Source of the DNA: Armatimonadota bacterium
GTDB taxonomy: Bacteria > Armatimonadota > Hebobacteria > GCA-020354555 > CP070648
Assembly: GCA_020354555.1 (NCBI GenBank)
Contig: CP070648.1
Coordinates: 1,774,668 to 1,818,804 of the forward strand
Length of the DNA: 44,137 nucleotides
Reading direction: 5' to 3'
A program made the translations under genes and the position numbers. Numbering within the stretch: position 1 is the stretch's first letter; each line of letters begins with the position of its first letter. Positions 33,393 through 43,035 of the stretch are shown here, one piece after another. The notes below the pieces were generated by a model, which did not search any database, had not been told where the DNA came from, and saw nothing but the letters and a program-made list of their open reading frames with translations.

Positions 33393-35215
33393 GCGATTTC
33401 TGGCGAGTGGTGCGTCTGGCGCTGCCCTACCGGTGGGTGGTCGCGGTCGTGATCCTGTGCATCGCGGTGGCGACGGTGGTGGACGCAGGGGTGTTTCCGG
33501 TGCTGGCAGGGCTGATCTTGGGCGGGCTGTTTCCGACCCACGGCGACATCGGAAAGCTGCGCGAGGTCCTCGCGCATGTGGGCCTGTTTCGCAGGATGGA
33601 GGCAGGGATCGGGGCCGACCCGCTGGTGTGGCTCCTGGTGCTGTGTGGGGCGATGATCGCGACCTACGCGGTGCGGGGTGCGGCGCTGTTTGGCTCGATG
33701 TATCTCGGCCAGTTCGTCGCGCAGCGGGTCATGTTTTCGCTGCGGGAGCGCATCTACTCACGAGTGCTGCGCCTATCGCTGGCGTTTCACGAGCGCCACG
33801 CGGTCGGCGAGCTGATGAGTCGAATGACCAACGATGTCATGCTCATCCAGAACATGGTGAGCACGCAGTTGGCGGACGCGATCGGCGTCGCCATCACGGT
33901 GATCGTGGGCGTCGGCCTGATGCTGGCGATAAGCTGGCAGCTGACCTTGCTGGCGCTGTTCTTGGTGCCGATAATGGCGTTGGTCATCGCGCGCGCGGGC
34001 AACCGGATGCGGCGCGCTCAGCTCAACGTTCAGCAGCGGCTGGCCAGCATCTCCGCACGCATCCAGGAACGATTGTACTCGATTCGTATCATACAGAGCT
34101 TCGCCCGCGAGCAGCACGAGGAGGAGCGGTTCGCCGAACTCAATACGAGTAACGTGGATGCCAACTTGCGCTCGGTGCGCATTGTCGCCTTGCTCGGGCC
34201 GCTGGTCGAATTCATCGGGGTTCTCGGCATGGTCGGCGGGATTGCCTTCGCCGGGTGGCAGGTGACGCGCGGCGTTCTCAGCGCCGATGATGTCGCCGCG
34301 TATCTGTTCGCGGTTCAGCGCGTCGGTCAGCGTTTCAGCAAGATCGGTCAGATCAACCTGTCGGTCCAGCAGGCTCTCGCGGCAGCCCGTCGCATCCTGG
34401 AGGTGGTGGACCAGGAGCCGACGGTCCGCGATGCCCCCGATGCTGTGCCGCTGCCGCGGGTTCGGGGCGACGTGCGATTCCGCGACGTGTCGTTCGCCTA
34501 TGGAGACGGGGGCGACGAGGCGCTGCGTGGTATTGAGGTGGAGGTGCAGCCCGGGGAGGTCATCGCGTTGGTGGGGCCGAGCGGGGCGGGCAAGACGACG
34601 CTGGTCAACCTGTTGCCGCGGTTCTACGACCCGACCTCGGGCGCGGTGGAGATTGACGGCTGTGATCTGCGCGGGGTGACGCTGAAATCATTGCGCGACC
34701 AGACGGGCATCGTGCCGCAGGAGACCATCCTGTTCGGCGGGAGCATCTACGACAACATCCGCTACGGCAAGATGTACGCGACGCCCGAAGAGGTGTTTGC
34801 GGCGGCGCGCGCAGCGAACGCGGAGGAATTCATTAGGGCAATGCCGCAGGGATATGAGTTCGACGTCGGCGAACGCGGCCTGCGCCTGTCCGGCGGACAG
34901 CGCCAGCGCATAGCGATCGCACGCGCGTTGCTCAAGGACCCCGCCATTCTGGTGCTCGACGAGGCGACGAGTTCGCTGGACATGGAGTCGGAGGCTCTGG
35001 TGCAGGACGCGCTCGAGCGCCTGATGAAGGGGCGCACGACGTTCATCATTGCCCATCGTCTCCCCACGGTGCGCAACGCCGATCGCATACTAGTGCTCGA
35101 TGAGGGTCGCATCGTCGAGCACGGGTCGCACGACGAGTTGGTTTCGCGCGGAGGGCTCTACGGCAGGTTGTACGAAATGCAGTTTCGCGATGCGCCCGCC
35201 CGCGAGCAGGGCTGA
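33389..35215 (+). CDS. msbA: Lipid A export ABC transporter MsbA
   Basis: 608-residue half-transporter with fused membrane and ATPase domains. Six transmembrane helices lie in residues 1-320, with the coupling-helix region SRMTNDVMLIQNMVSTQLADA. The nucleotide-binding domain has Walker A GPSGAGKTTLV (about 395-405), the Q-loop GIVPQETILF, signature LSGGQRQR, Walker B AILVLDEATSSLD and H-loop IIAHRLPTV. Located among lpx genes, it should flip lipid A-core across the inner membrane. The GTG start overlaps the methyltransferase stop codon by 4 nt, with GGAGGT just upstream. The length and motifs are typical. Confidence 0.93.
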   Translation: MSDFWRVVRLALPYRWVVAVVILCIAVATVVDAGVFPVLAGLILGGLFPTHGDIGKLREVLAHVGLFRRMEAGIGADPLVWLLVLCGAMIATYAVRGAALFGSMYLGQFVAQRVMFSLRERIYSRVLRLSLAFHERHAVGELMSRMTNDVMLIQNMVSTQLADAIGVAITVIVGVGLMLAISWQLTLLALFLVPIMALVIARAGNRMRRAQLNVQQRLASISARIQERLYSIRIIQSFAREQHEEERFAELNTSNVDANLRSVRIVALLGPLVEFIGVLGMVGGIAFAGWQVTRGVLSADDVAAYLFAVQRVGQRFSKIGQINLSVQQALAAARRILEVVDQEPTVRDAPDAVPLPRVRGDVRFRDVSFAYGDGGDEALRGIEVEVQPGEVIALVGPSGAGKTTLVNLLPRFYDPTSGAVEIDGCDLRGVTLKSLRDQTGIVPQETILFGGSIYDNIRYGKMYATPEEVFAAARAANAEEFIRAMPQGYEFDVGERGLRLSGGQRQRIAIARALLKDPAILVLDEATSSLDMESEALVQDALERLMKGRTTFIIAHRLPTVRNADRILVLDEGRIVEHGSHDELVSRGGLYGRLYEMQFRDAPAREQG

Positions 35216-35340
35216 CCCGCGTTGCTCATGACGCGTTCGGGCTCCGGCCGTCGTGGATGACTCCGACGAGCGACTTGAGGCGGACATGGAGCGGGCGCCG
35301 CCGAGCCGCGACCGGTATCAGCAGTGCAGGTTCGCCGATC

Positions 35341-37830
35341 ATGGCTGTGCAACACCCCGTAAGCAAACCATCGCCGACCATTCTGACCTGGCCGGCGCCG
35401 GCACCGGAGGCGCTGCCGGCGTTCGATTGGCGACTGCTCCTGTACAACCTGGCGCAGTTGTTGTTCGCGCCCCTGCTTGGCCTGTACGTGCTGTGGCGCA
35501 TCGTGGTGCGCGGGAAGCTGCGTGCGGGCTGGCGCGAGCGCCTCGGCTTTGTGCCGGCCGCCGGTCGTCATCGTCCCGGCGGGCCGCACATCTGGCTTCA
35601 CGCAGTCTCGGTCGGCGAGGTCGCCGCGGCCTCGTGCTTGCTCGACACCATCAAGCGCCGCATGCCCGCGGCGCGCGTCGTGCTCACGACGACCACCGCC
35701 ACCGGCCGCGAGATGGCGGAGAGAACGTGCCGCGGGGCGGATGCCGTCTTTTTCTTCCCTTTCGACTTGATGCCGGCGGTGGAACGAGCGTTCGATGCGA
35801 TGCGTCCGGATCTGTGCCTGCTGACCGAAAGCGAGTTATGGCCCAACTTCCTGTCGTCCGCTCGCCGGCGCGGTGTGCCGACGATGGTGGTGAATGGCCG
35901 CGTGTCGGACCGAACGTTGCGCCGCCTGCGCTTGCTGCGGCCGTTCTTCCCGTGGATCGTGCGCCGCGTTGACCGGTTCTGCATGCAGTCCGACGGGGAT
36001 GTCAGGCGTATCGTGCATTTCGGGGCCGATCCGCGGCGGACCGCCAACCTCGGCAATGTCAAGTTCGACCAGATCATCGCGCGCGTGCCTGCCGACGGGC
36101 GGGCGGAGCTTGCGCGGGAACTCGGCGTCGCCGGCGCGGAAACCGTCGTGCTCGCCGCCTCGACCCACGCGGGCGAGGAGAGGACTGCGCTGGACGCGTT
36201 TCACACTGTGCGACAAGTGGACCCCGCGGCGCGGCTGATCATCGCCCCGCGGCACATCGAGCGCGCCGCAGAGATCGAACAGGCGGTCGCCCAAGCCGGC
36301 CTACGGTCGCGGCGGCGCACCGACGGCCCGTCCGCGTCGGCTGAAGGGCCCAACACCGTCGTCATTCTGGACACCATCGGCGAGCTGGAGCGGGTGTACG
36401 CGGTGGCGACGGTTGCGTTCGTTGGGGGCAGCTTTGCGCCGATCGGCGGCCATAACGTTCTCCAGGCCGCGGCGCAGGGCGTCCCGTCTGTGTTCGGCCC
36501 GCACATGCACAATTTCCGCGACATTGCGGCGATCTTCCTCGACACCGGTCTCGGATTCCAGGTACAGCGGCCGGATGAGTTGGGGCCGAAGCTGGCGTGG
36601 CTGCTCGAAGAGCGCAGCCGCGTGCGCGCGATCGCTGACCGCTGTGCGGAGGTGCTCGCGCGGCACCGGGGCGCAGCCGATCGGTGCGTGACCGCGGCGG
36701 GGGAAATGCTCAGTTACCGGCCCCCGGGCGTAGAGGCGACGCCCACCAGGCAGTTCCACGCCTTTGCTCTAGGCGCGCTCTCCGGGGCCGACGGGAGTAA
36801 TGGGGCACGCCTGTTGGTGGCGCTCCTCACGCCGGCGTCAGTCCTGTACTGGCTGGGGCTCAAGGTGAACCGGCTGATGTATCGGATTGGGCTGGCGCGG
36901 GTGACCCGGTTGCCCGCGCGGGTGATTAGCATTGGTAACTTGACGACAGGCGGCACGGGGAAGACGTCGGCTGCGGCTGTGCTCGCCGCCGCGGCCGTCG
37001 AGAGCGGAAGCCGTCCGGCGATTCTCAGCCGCGGCTACGGCCGACGCGACCGGCAGCGAACCGCGGTGGTATCGAACGGCGCGCGGCTGCTCGCGAATCA
37101 TGTGACTGCCGGCGACGAGCCGTGCCTGCTGGCGAGGAAAGTAGCGGGCGCAGCTGTGCTCGTGGGCAAAGACCGCCGCGAAACCGGCCGCAAGGCGGTG
37201 GACGCCTTCGGCGCCGATGTGCTCATACTCGACGATGGATTTCAGTACTGGCGGCTGGCCAAGGACTACGAGATCGTTCTGGTTGACGCGTTGGCGCCGT
37301 TCGGGAGCGGGCTCCTGCTCCCGGCCGGGATTCTACGCGAGCCGGTAGACCACATCCGACGCGCGGATGCGGTGTGGATCAGCCACGCCGACCTCGCAGG
37401 CGCGAACCGCGTTGCAGCGATCCGGGCTCGGTTGTCGCGTTTCTTCGACGGGCGGATTATCGAGACGGTTCACCGGCCGGTCGAGTTACGGTCGCTGGAT
37501 GGAGGCGAAACGCTGGAACCTGCGGAATTGAGAGGTAAGCTCGTCGCGGCGCTGTCCGGGATAGGCAACCCGCTTGGATTCGAGTTGACCCTGGAGCGAC
37601 TTGGGGCGCACGCTCTGCCGGTGCGCTTTCCGGATCATCATCGCTTCACGCCTGAGGATTGCGCGAAGGTGGAGCAGTTCGCGCGGCGGCGCGGTGCGGT
37701 GATCGTGACGACCGAGAAGGATGCGGTGCGCCTCGACGTCGACGCTTTCTCAACGCCGGTGTGGATGCTTGAAGTGGCACTGGTTGCGGCGAAGGCGGGA
37801 GTCGCCCTGACGTCGGCGGTGGAGAGGTAG
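35341..37830 (+). CDS. waaA-lpxK: Single-chain fusion of Kdo transferase WaaA and lipid A 4'-kinase LpxK
   Basis: 829 residues in one uninterrupted frame. Residues about 30-455 are WaaA/KdtA (GT30): an N-terminal membrane helix (LLYNLAQLLFAPLLGLYVLWR), HAVSVGEVAAA, LTESELWPNFL, VNGRVSDRT, NLGNVKFD and GGSFAPIGGHNVLQAAAQGVP. Residues about 490-825 are LpxK: the anchor LTPASVLYWLGLKVNRLMYR, the P-loop IGNLTTGGTGKTS (about 529-541), LILDDGFQYWRL, LLPAGILREPVDHIRRADAVW, and the closing VTTEKDAVRL. LpxK phosphorylates the 4' position and WaaA then adds Kdo to that product, so the order of reactions in the chain is substrate-linked. A linker of about 35 residues joins them. The ATG at 35341 has only a weak ribosome site; one 28 codons earlier is possible. 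Confidence 0.93.
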   Translation: MAVQHPVSKPSPTILTWPAPAPEALPAFDWRLLLYNLAQLLFAPLLGLYVLWRIVVRGKLRAGWRERLGFVPAAGRHRPGGPHIWLHAVSVGEVAAASCLLDTIKRRMPAARVVLTTTTATGREMAERTCRGADAVFFFPFDLMPAVERAFDAMRPDLCLLTESELWPNFLSSARRRGVPTMVVNGRVSDRTLRRLRLLRPFFPWIVRRVDRFCMQSDGDVRRIVHFGADPRRTANLGNVKFDQIIARVPADGRAELARELGVAGAETVVLAASTHAGEERTALDAFHTVRQVDPAARLIIAPRHIERAAEIEQAVAQAGLRSRRRTDGPSASAEGPNTVVILDTIGELERVYAVATVAFVGGSFAPIGGHNVLQAAAQGVPSVFGPHMHNFRDIAAIFLDTGLGFQVQRPDELGPKLAWLLEERSRVRAIADRCAEVLARHRGAADRCVTAAGEMLSYRPPGVEATPTRQFHAFALGALSGADGSNGARLLVALLTPASVLYWLGLKVNRLMYRIGLARVTRLPARVISIGNLTTGGTGKTSAAAVLAAAAVESGSRPAILSRGYGRRDRQRTAVVSNGARLLANHVTAGDEPCLLARKVAGAAVLVGKDRRETGRKAVDAFGADVLILDDGFQYWRLAKDYEIVLVDALAPFGSGLLLPAGILREPVDHIRRADAVWISHADLAGANRVAAIRARLSRFFDGRIIETVHRPVELRSLDGGETLEPAELRGKLVAALSGIGNPLGFELTLERLGAHALPVRFPDHHRFTPEDCAKVEQFARRRGAVIVTTEKDAVRLDVDAFSTPVWMLEVALVAAKAGVALTSAVER

Positions 37831-37835
37831 ATCGG

Positions 37836-38768
37836 GTGCGAGAGCTTCGCTGGCGACAAATACAGCAGTTCGTCGGTCGCATCATGCTGCTCTTTCTGGC
37901 GCGCTACGCGCACCTCATCCCGCGCGCCATCCTGTATCCGCTGGCGCGCGCGCTCGGCTCGTCGGTCATGGCGATCTCACCGCGCCACCGACGCATCGTC
38001 ATGAGCAACCTGCGCCTGGCCTTCGGCGCCGAGAAATCCGAGGCCGAACTCCGGGTCATCGCACGGCGCTTCTATCAGAACTTTGCGAAAGGCCTGTTCG
38101 AGTTCTTACGCATGCCGGCGATGACGCGCGAGGAAATCAAGGCGACCGCTCGACTGGAGGGCGAAGAGCATCTCCAGCAGGCTATGGCGGCCGGCCGGGG
38201 TGCAATTCTCATCAGCGCCCACTACGGGAACTGGGAGACGGCCGCTGCTTATTTCGCGATCTCGGGTTATGGCCCGCTCAACGCCATTGCACGGAGCCAG
38301 CGCGATCAAGAGGTGACGGAATTGCTGACCAGCGTGCGCACCTATGGCGGGCTGCGGCTGGTGCCGCGCGAAGGCGCAATCCGCGAATGCACTGACCGTC
38401 TGGCGCACAATGAGTTGGTCGGGATTATGATTGACCAGAATGCAGGCGACCACGGGGTGTTCGTGGAGTTCTTCGGCAAGTTGGCGTCAACCGCGGCGGG
38501 CGCGGCGGTCCTGGCAATCCGCACGGAGTCTCCGGTGATCGCGGCCTTCTGTGTCCGGCAGCCCGACGAAACCCAGAAGTGCATCATCCTCCCACCCCTG
38601 AGGATTCAACGCACGGGCGACGTCGAGAGTGACGTTGTGGCGAATACCGCAGTCTTCACGAGAATCGTCGAGCAGGCCGTTCGCGAGCACCCGGATCATT
38701 GGTTCTGGCTGCATCGGCGCTGGAAGGCGCGGCCGCCGTGGGAGCGCGGGAAATCCGAATGGGACTGA
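37836..38768 (+). CDS. LpxL/HtrB-type lipid A lauroyl-acyltransferase family protein
   Basis: 310 residues with a GTG start 5 nt after the WaaA-LpxK stop codon. An N-terminal membrane helix (IMLLFLARYAHLIPRAILYPL) precedes the acyltransferase domain. The catalytic HX4E motif is H129-E134 in ISAHYGNWE, followed by LIDQ-type IMIDQNAGDHGVFVEFFG, and the C-terminal HPDHWFWLHRRWK is diagnostic of the LpxL/LpxM family. It adds a secondary acyl chain to Kdo-lipid A, so it naturally follows the WaaA-LpxK product. Whether it acts at the LpxL or LpxM position cannot be told from sequence. Confidence 0.92.
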   Translation: MRELRWRQIQQFVGRIMLLFLARYAHLIPRAILYPLARALGSSVMAISPRHRRIVMSNLRLAFGAEKSEAELRVIARRFYQNFAKGLFEFLRMPAMTREEIKATARLEGEEHLQQAMAAGRGAILISAHYGNWETAAAYFAISGYGPLNAIARSQRDQEVTELLTSVRTYGGLRLVPREGAIRECTDRLAHNELVGIMIDQNAGDHGVFVEFFGKLASTAAGAAVLAIRTESPVIAAFCVRQPDETQKCIILPPLRIQRTGDVESDVVANTAVFTRIVEQAVREHPDHWFWLHRRWKARPPWERGKSEWD

Positions 38769-38795
38769 GCGGTCCGCCGACCGGTGTCACGACCT

Positions 38796-39785
38796 ATGGC
38801 GTTTTCGCGCATTCTCATAGTCAAGCTCAGCTCGCTGGGCGACGTCATCCACTCGCTGCCGGTGGCTGGTGCGGTGCGACGCCGGTTTTCCGACGCGGAG
38901 ATCTCGTGGCTGGTAGGGCCGGCATCGGCGAGCGTGGTGGGCATGTGCCGGCACGTAGATCGAGTCGTCGTGTGGGAGCCGGGCAGACGCAGTCGGCTCG
39001 CGCTGGCCTCGGATCTGCGTGGGGTTCACGCGCGGGTCGCCTTGGACATGCAGGGGCTCTTGCGCACCGCCGGACTTGCGTGGCTCAGCGGCGCGCGATG
39101 GCGCATCGGCTTCCGCTCTTTCCAGGAGGGCGGGTTCGTGCTCTGCAACCTGCGCGTCGTGCCGCCCCGCACCGATATTCACGCGGTTGATGCATATCGC
39201 GAGTTCGGTCGGCGCCTCGGTGCCGACGATGGATCGCCTGACTTCGGCCTCGCGGTGCCGCGGTGGGCGCAACGGCGCGCGGCGGCGCTGGTTCCCGCCG
39301 GCCGGGGCGGGCGGAGGATCGCCCTTCTGCCGGGCACGCGTTGGCCGACGAAGAAATGGCCGGCGCGGCACTTCGCGGCGCTGGCGAGAGACCTAGACGA
39401 ACTGGGCGCGCAGTCCGTCGTGCTGGGCGATCGCGACGACCGGCTAGACGGCTCCACGATCGCGTCGGCTGCTCCTCACTCCGCGGTTGACCTGACCGGG
39501 CGGACGTCCCTGGTGGAGTCGGCTGCGGTCATCGCTCACTGCGACCTGGCGGTGGGCAACGACTCCGGCTCGATGCATCTCGCAGCCGCGCTGGGCACAC
39601 CAGTGGTGGCGCTGTTCGGGCCGACCGACCCGGTGCGGACCGGGCCGTATGGGGCGGGGCACGCCGTGCTGGAAGCACCGGTCCCGTGCGTGCGATGCCG
39701 GCGCCGCAGGTGTCGTTTCCCCTGCATGGAGAAGTTGCGCCCGGAGATTGTGCTGCAGGCGGTGCGGACACGCCTCGGCTGGTAA
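38796..39785 (+). CDS. GT9-family LPS heptosyltransferase (WaaC/WaaF/RfaQ-like)
   Basis: 329 residues. RILIVKLSSLGDVIHSLPVA is the GT9 opening motif, with the GDV-H segment. DMQGLLRTAGLAWLSG and the sugar-nucleotide region LLPGTRWPTKKWPARHF follow, then LAVGNDSGSMHLAAALGTP and VALFGPTDPVRTGPYG complete the family. It should transfer a heptose (or similar sugar) from an ADP- or GDP-donor to Kdo or to the first core heptose, in the cytoplasm. The C-terminus has a basic Cys/Arg-rich stretch (VRCRRRRCRFPCM), common at this place. The GTG at 38784 is an alternative start; neither has a strong ribosome site. Confidence 0.9.
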   Translation: MAFSRILIVKLSSLGDVIHSLPVAGAVRRRFSDAEISWLVGPASASVVGMCRHVDRVVVWEPGRRSRLALASDLRGVHARVALDMQGLLRTAGLAWLSGARWRIGFRSFQEGGFVLCNLRVVPPRTDIHAVDAYREFGRRLGADDGSPDFGLAVPRWAQRRAAALVPAGRGGRRIALLPGTRWPTKKWPARHFAALARDLDELGAQSVVLGDRDDRLDGSTIASAAPHSAVDLTGRTSLVESAAVIAHCDLAVGNDSGSMHLAAALGTPVVALFGPTDPVRTGPYGAGHAVLEAPVPCVRCRRRRCRFPCMEKLRPEIVLQAVRTRLGW

Positions 39786-39863
39786 CGGCAAGCCGGCGCT
39801 AAGGCTGCTCGCGGCGGCGGACACGGCTAGGACCGAGGGAGCGATGCGCGGGGTCGCGGTGAC

Positions 39864-41984
39864 ATGAGCGCACTCACCATACTCCATCTGCTGCCGTGGC
39901 TGAACTACGGGGGCGTCGAGAAGTACGTCATCGGCCTCAGCGCGGCCCTGCAGCGGCGCGGTCATCGCTGCATCATCGTCAGCAGCGGCGGAAAGCTGGA
40001 AGGAGAGGCGGACGCCGCTGGCATCCGCCACATTCCACTACACATCCGCGGACGGCGCGGGCTTTCCGCCGTCCCCAGACTCGCTGCAATCATTGACCGC
40101 GAGCACGTTGACCTGCTCGCCGCGCACAACTGGACCGCGGGCGCCGTTGGCTTCCTGGCGAGCCGGCTGGCGCGTATCCCGTACTGCTTCACGGTTCATG
40201 GGATGCGCGAGCCGATCCAGCGTTTCCTCGTGTACTATTGGGGAGAGAAGGTGATCACGGTGAGCGCGGCCGGCCGCGACCACCTGATACGCAAGTTCCA
40301 TCTCCCGCCCCAGCGCGTCGTGACCAGCGTGATCGGAGTTGATGCCGAGAGATTCCGCCCGGGCCCTCCGGCGTTGTCGCTCGTTCATGAACTCGGCCTC
40401 GACCGCGCGGCGCCCAAGATCGTGCACGTCAGCCGTTTCAGTCGAGGCAAGGGCGAGGTCGCGCTGCGTTTGATCGAGGCGGCGCGGGGGATCGAGGGCA
40501 CTGCCCCCGGCTTCCAGGCAATCATCGCCGGTGTTGGAGCACTGGCTGATGAGATTGCAGCTCGCGCCGACGACGCCAACCGTGGCCTCGGCCGCCGCGC
40601 GTTTGTGTTTGTCGGCGGCCGGTCCGATGTGCCGGAGCTGATGAGCCTAGCCGACGTCGTCGTAGGGACGGCTACGGTCGCGTTGGAAGCGATGGCGTGC
40701 GGCAAGCCGGTCGTCGCGGCGGGCAAGGCGGGTTTTGTGGGTGTTGTAACGCCGGAGACCCTTGCGGCGGCGAATGCGACGTGCTTCGGCGATCACGCAG
40801 CCCCTGAACGGGTTACGTTCGACAACCTTGCAGGAGCCATCGGAGGCGTGCTTTCCGATGCCAGCAGGGGCGAGGAACTCCGCGAGTTCAGCAGGCGAGC
40901 GGTACTGCGTTCGTTCACGATGGGCCATGCCGCGGAGAGCGTCGAGCGCGTGTACGGTGACGTGTTGTCGGGGAGCAGGCCTGTGCGCCGCATCGCGGCA
41001 TTCCACCTCAACCAGGTCGGCGACTTGCTCTTCTCTCTGCCGACGCTCGCTGCGCTGCGGCGGCGGTTCCCGCACGCGGAGATCACCAGCGTACTGCGGC
41101 CGAATCTGGCCGAGTTGATGCAGGAGTGCCCGTTCATAGACAACGTCATCCTTCGTCGGGGCGGCGTCGCGCGCGAAATCCGCGTCGCGCAAGAGCTGCG
41201 GCGCCGCGGCGTTGACGTTGCGGTCGCCTTCTCGCAGTCCTCGTCAACGGCGTTGCAGACATTCGTCTGCGGGGCGCGCACGCGGATCGGTTTCGTGGAT
41301 GCGGACACGGGCTGGCTGTTGAATCGGCGGGTGCACGTACGCGGCCTGCCGTGGCCGGGGAAGCTCGGGCGACTGGCCATATGCCTCGGCGCGGATGCAC
41401 CGGGCAGTAGTTATGTTGGTATGCTGCGCATCCCATCGGCTGTGCGCAAGCGCGCTGGCGCGCTGCTGCAAGGCCACGGGGTCGAGTCTGCCGCAAGGCT
41501 TGCGGTTATCGCCCCTGCCGCATCCGGCCGGCAGCGATACAAGGGGTGGTACCCGGCGCGGTTCGCGGAGGTCGGTGACTATCTGCACGAGCGGTGGCGC
41601 ACGACGGTCGTGCTGGTTGGCGCGCCGGGCGAAGCGGTCGAGGTCAGCCGGGTCGCAAGCGCGATGTCGGCGCGGGCGGTAAACCTGACAGGCGAAACAA
41701 GCACCGGTGAACTGGCGGCCATCCTCGAGCGCGCCGACCTGCTCGTGGGTGTGGACAGCGGCCCGGTTCACCTTGCCGCCGCGATGGGCACTCCCGTGGT
41801 GGTTCTATTCGGGCCGACTGACCCATCGCGCACCGCGCCGCAGGGAGAGGGACACGAAGTGGTGACGGCGGGGCTCGATTGCGGTCCCTGCACGAAGCCC
41901 TGCGCGACTATGGAGTGCATGAAGGCGATAACGGTGGAACTGGTGACTGCGGCGGTGGACAAGGTCTTCGCGCGGGCGAAGTAG
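39864..41984 (+). CDS. Two-domain fusion: GT4 glycosyltransferase and GT9 heptosyltransferase
   Basis: 706 residues in one frame. Residues 1-368 are a GT4 enzyme: LTILHLLPWLNYGGVEKYV, YCFTVHGMREPIQR, VITVSAAGRDHLI, IGVDAERFRP, KIVHVSRFSRGKGEV, and the donor-site ADVVVGTATVALEAMACGKP. Residues about 374-706 are a second GT9 heptosyltransferase: IAAFHLNQVGDLLFSLPTL, IAPAASGRQRYKGWYPARF, LLVGVDSGPVHLAAAMGTP and VVLFGPTDPSRTAPQG. The fusion would couple two successive sugar additions in the LPS core. Both domains keep their family motifs and no frameshift is needed to read through. It follows the single-domain GT9 gene by 78 nt. Confidence 0.9.
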   Translation: MSALTILHLLPWLNYGGVEKYVIGLSAALQRRGHRCIIVSSGGKLEGEADAAGIRHIPLHIRGRRGLSAVPRLAAIIDREHVDLLAAHNWTAGAVGFLASRLARIPYCFTVHGMREPIQRFLVYYWGEKVITVSAAGRDHLIRKFHLPPQRVVTSVIGVDAERFRPGPPALSLVHELGLDRAAPKIVHVSRFSRGKGEVALRLIEAARGIEGTAPGFQAIIAGVGALADEIAARADDANRGLGRRAFVFVGGRSDVPELMSLADVVVGTATVALEAMACGKPVVAAGKAGFVGVVTPETLAAANATCFGDHAAPERVTFDNLAGAIGGVLSDASRGEELREFSRRAVLRSFTMGHAAESVERVYGDVLSGSRPVRRIAAFHLNQVGDLLFSLPTLAALRRRFPHAEITSVLRPNLAELMQECPFIDNVILRRGGVAREIRVAQELRRRGVDVAVAFSQSSSTALQTFVCGARTRIGFVDADTGWLLNRRVHVRGLPWPGKLGRLAICLGADAPGSSYVGMLRIPSAVRKRAGALLQGHGVESAARLAVIAPAASGRQRYKGWYPARFAEVGDYLHERWRTTVVLVGAPGEAVEVSRVASAMSARAVNLTGETSTGELAAILERADLLVGVDSGPVHLAAAMGTPVVVLFGPTDPSRTAPQGEGHEVVTAGLDCGPCTKPCATMECMKAITVELVTAAVDKVFARAK

Positions 41985-42070
41985 CGTGGAGTGGTGATAC
42001 TCATGGGCGGAGCGCGCGACGAGTTCCTCTTCAGTCCCTGTGGCGCGCGTTTGGCTGTGAGCTGCCGGGC

Positions 42071-42886
42071 CTACTTCCTGGCAATGGCGCCGACGCCGGT
42101 GCCGGGATAGCGGCGCGCGAGGATGCGCCGGAGAACGCCGAGCACCGGGATGCGCTTCAGTCGTTCGCGCGCGCAGGATGAAGGCGAGCGCCAGATCTGG
42201 AGGATCGTGAATCCCGCTTGACGTAGCATCGCCTCCAGCGCCATCGGCGCGAAATGCCAGCGGTGGTATACAGGCTGCCACCCGTGCCATGCCAGGCCAA
42301 GCACGCGCGCATCGTAAGACTCGTAGTTTGGCACCTCGACGGCAATGATGCCGCCCGGCGCCAGCCACCCACGTATCTTGCTCAGCGCGTTGAGTGGGTC
42401 TGCGAGGTGCTCCAGGACATGCCATGCGGCGACGACGTCGAGCGCCTCGGCGGGGTAAGTGGCGTCCTCGAGCGAACTCACCTCGACGCGGAGCCCAAAG
42501 TGGCGACGGCAGAAGTCCGCGGCGGCGCTGGAGATGTCCATCCCGCGCACGTCGAACCCGCCTCTCCGCGCCGCCTCCAGGAAGTAGCCGTGGCCAACGC
42601 CGATCTCCAGCAGTCGTCGCCCCGGCGCGGCGCGGCGCACCCGGGCCATACGGCGCCGCTCAACGCGCACCGAGCGTTCAATCTCAGCCGGTGACGGCTC
42701 AACGCCGGCTCGCTCGCAGTGCAGATACGCCTCATTGTATGACGGCTCGTCGGTAACGTCGAGCGTCCCCGCCAACCCGCACTGCTCGCAGCGTACGATC
42801 TTTGTCCCGGCGACCTCGATCAGAAGTGAGCGCCCATGCGCGCCGCAGAGGTAGCACCGGCCGGTGTCTGTGGTGTGTGGACTCAT
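42071..42886 (-). CDS. SAM-dependent methyltransferase with N-terminal zinc-ribbon-like cysteine pairs
   Basis: 271 residues. Cysteines 11 and 14 (CYLCG) and 33 and 36 (CEQCG) form a likely zinc site. The Methyltransf_23 domain begins at RLLEIGVGHGYFLEAA (about 91-106), then GMDISSAAADFCRR, VVAAWHVLEHLADPLNALSK and WLAPGGIIAVEVPNY. A C-terminal segment (YHRWHFAPMALEAMLRQAGF) is typical of methyltransferases in polysaccharide clusters that act on sugars or glycan ends. It is convergent with the GT4-GT9 gene and divergent from the GT2 gene. The ATG at 42886 starts just before the first cysteine pair; upstream, no good ribosome site is seen. Confidence 0.87.
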   Translation of the reverse strand: MSPHTTDTGRCYLCGAHGRSLLIEVAGTKIVRCEQCGLAGTLDVTDEPSYNEAYLHCERAGVEPSPAEIERSVRVERRRMARVRRAAPGRRLLEIGVGHGYFLEAARRGGFDVRGMDISSAAADFCRRHFGLRVEVSSLEDATYPAEALDVVAAWHVLEHLADPLNALSKIRGWLAPGGIIAVEVPNYESYDARVLGLAWHGWQPVYHRWHFAPMALEAMLRQAGFTILQIWRSPSSCARERLKRIPVLGVLRRILARRYPGTGVGAIARK

Positions 42887-43035
42887 GTGAATTGACAGGC
42901 GGCGGCGTGCCGCCGTCGAGCAACCGGGGCGAGTGGATCGTGGCGCCTCGCATAGCTTGAGCGCCGCCGGCATTGCCCTCCGTGGCCGCCGCGAGAGGGC
43001 CGCGCGCAGGCGAACAGAATCATCTGTTCCAGACC

